A stretch of DNA of 42,014 nucleotides from an uncultured Eubacteriales bacterium (GTDB lineage Bacteria; Bacillota; Clostridia; Lachnospirales; Lachnospiraceae). A program made the translations under genes and the position numbers. Shown here one piece after another: positions 41,926 to 42,014 of this stretch; within the stretch, counting starts at the first letter, position 1; every line of letters begins with the position of its first letter. The notes under the pieces are model-generated. The model was not told the origin of the DNA. It worked only from the letters and a program-made list of their open reading frames with translations, and did no database searches. The DNA lies in NCBI GenBank assembly GCA_949289145.1, contig CASEML010000121.1, positions 1 to 42,014 of the forward strand, written 5' to 3'.

Positions 41926-42014
41926 CTGTTTTTTCGGTTAATTTCAAGAAAAAGTTCTGATTTAGTCTACCATTCTGCAAAAAAAGCGTACTTTAATAAA
42001 CCATTTTCTATTGC
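41926..42014. other. Trailing stretch with no recognised feature
   Basis: After the terminator the last 89 bases are AT-rich and hold no convincing reading frame, promoter or repeat. They could be the edge of a gene outside the window. Confidence 0.5.

Noticed and set aside
1-42014. CRISPR arrays, transposases, phage genes, tRNA and rRNA genes
   Set aside because: No spaced direct repeats, transposase motifs, phage structural genes or RNA genes were seen; the long inverted repeat at 6440 carries no gene between its arms.

Overview
The window looks like the chromosome of an anaerobic, low-GC Firmicute of the Clostridia, most likely a butyrate-forming Lachnospiraceae. The reasons are AT-rich codon use, strong AGGAGG-type ribosome binding sites, a complete thl-crt-hbd-bcd-etfB-etfA operon, a class III (anaerobic) ribonucleotide reductase, an apparent T-box in front of serS, and many families typical of gut clostridia. 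This is inferred from gene content only. There are no rRNA or tRNA genes, no CRISPR array and no transposase.

Layout. 1-6420: a nitrogen-scavenging operon. It holds the end of a biotin-dependent urea (or guanidine) carboxylase, allophanate hydrolase, two PII proteins of the NifI1/NifI2 type, and an ABC importer (binding lipoprotein, permease, ATPase). A perfect 31-bp inverted repeat follows it (6440-6513). 6557-13941: a mixed housekeeping/accessory stretch with a DUF3783 protein, a MerR regulator, two Nudix hydrolases, a broken sce7726-type gene, a cupin, an EF-Tu-domain-2/SseB fusion, a DUF1622 membrane protein, a Mn-type superoxide dismutase, a nitrilase-family hydrolase and a DUF2156 protein. 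13957-15725: a Ktr/Trk potassium uptake locus whose channel gene has lost an internal segment out of frame while the RCK gene is intact. 15896-20973: a HAD phosphatase, an aminotransferase, a lone Hpt protein, serS behind an apparent T-box leader, and lysA.

20965-26288: a TetR-type repressor faces a tight five-gene operon: SCP2-like lipid-binding protein, alpha/beta hydrolase, stand-alone condensation-type acyltransferase, acyl carrier protein and AMP-forming ligase. Two GACC-N3-GGTC palindromes lie between repressor and operon. It reads as a small self-contained acyl-ligation pathway with an unknown product, and it is the best candidate here for an undescribed system. 26463-35605: a six-helix chemoreceptor, nrdD with a promoter and a tandem pair of NrdR-like boxes 31 bp apart, VanZ, an AI-2E-family exporter, a coiled-coil SleB-like hydrolase, an NAD-dependent epimerase, an AraC regulator and a PNPOx-like flavoprotein. 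35713-41925: the central butyrate operon, with a strong promoter overlapped by a Rex-like site, a hairpin between hbd and bcd, and a terminator after etfA.

How the parts fit. The first operon would release ammonium and CO2 from urea or a related compound at the cost of ATP, with PII proteins as nitrogen sensors. The last operon converts two acetyl-CoA to butyryl-CoA, with Etf-linked NADH oxidation, and its Rex-like site suggests redox control. The final butyryl-CoA to butyrate step is not encoded here. Two genes (ktrB and the sce7726-type gene) carry similar out-of-frame internal deletions, which points to gene decay or to an assembly problem that reads could settle.
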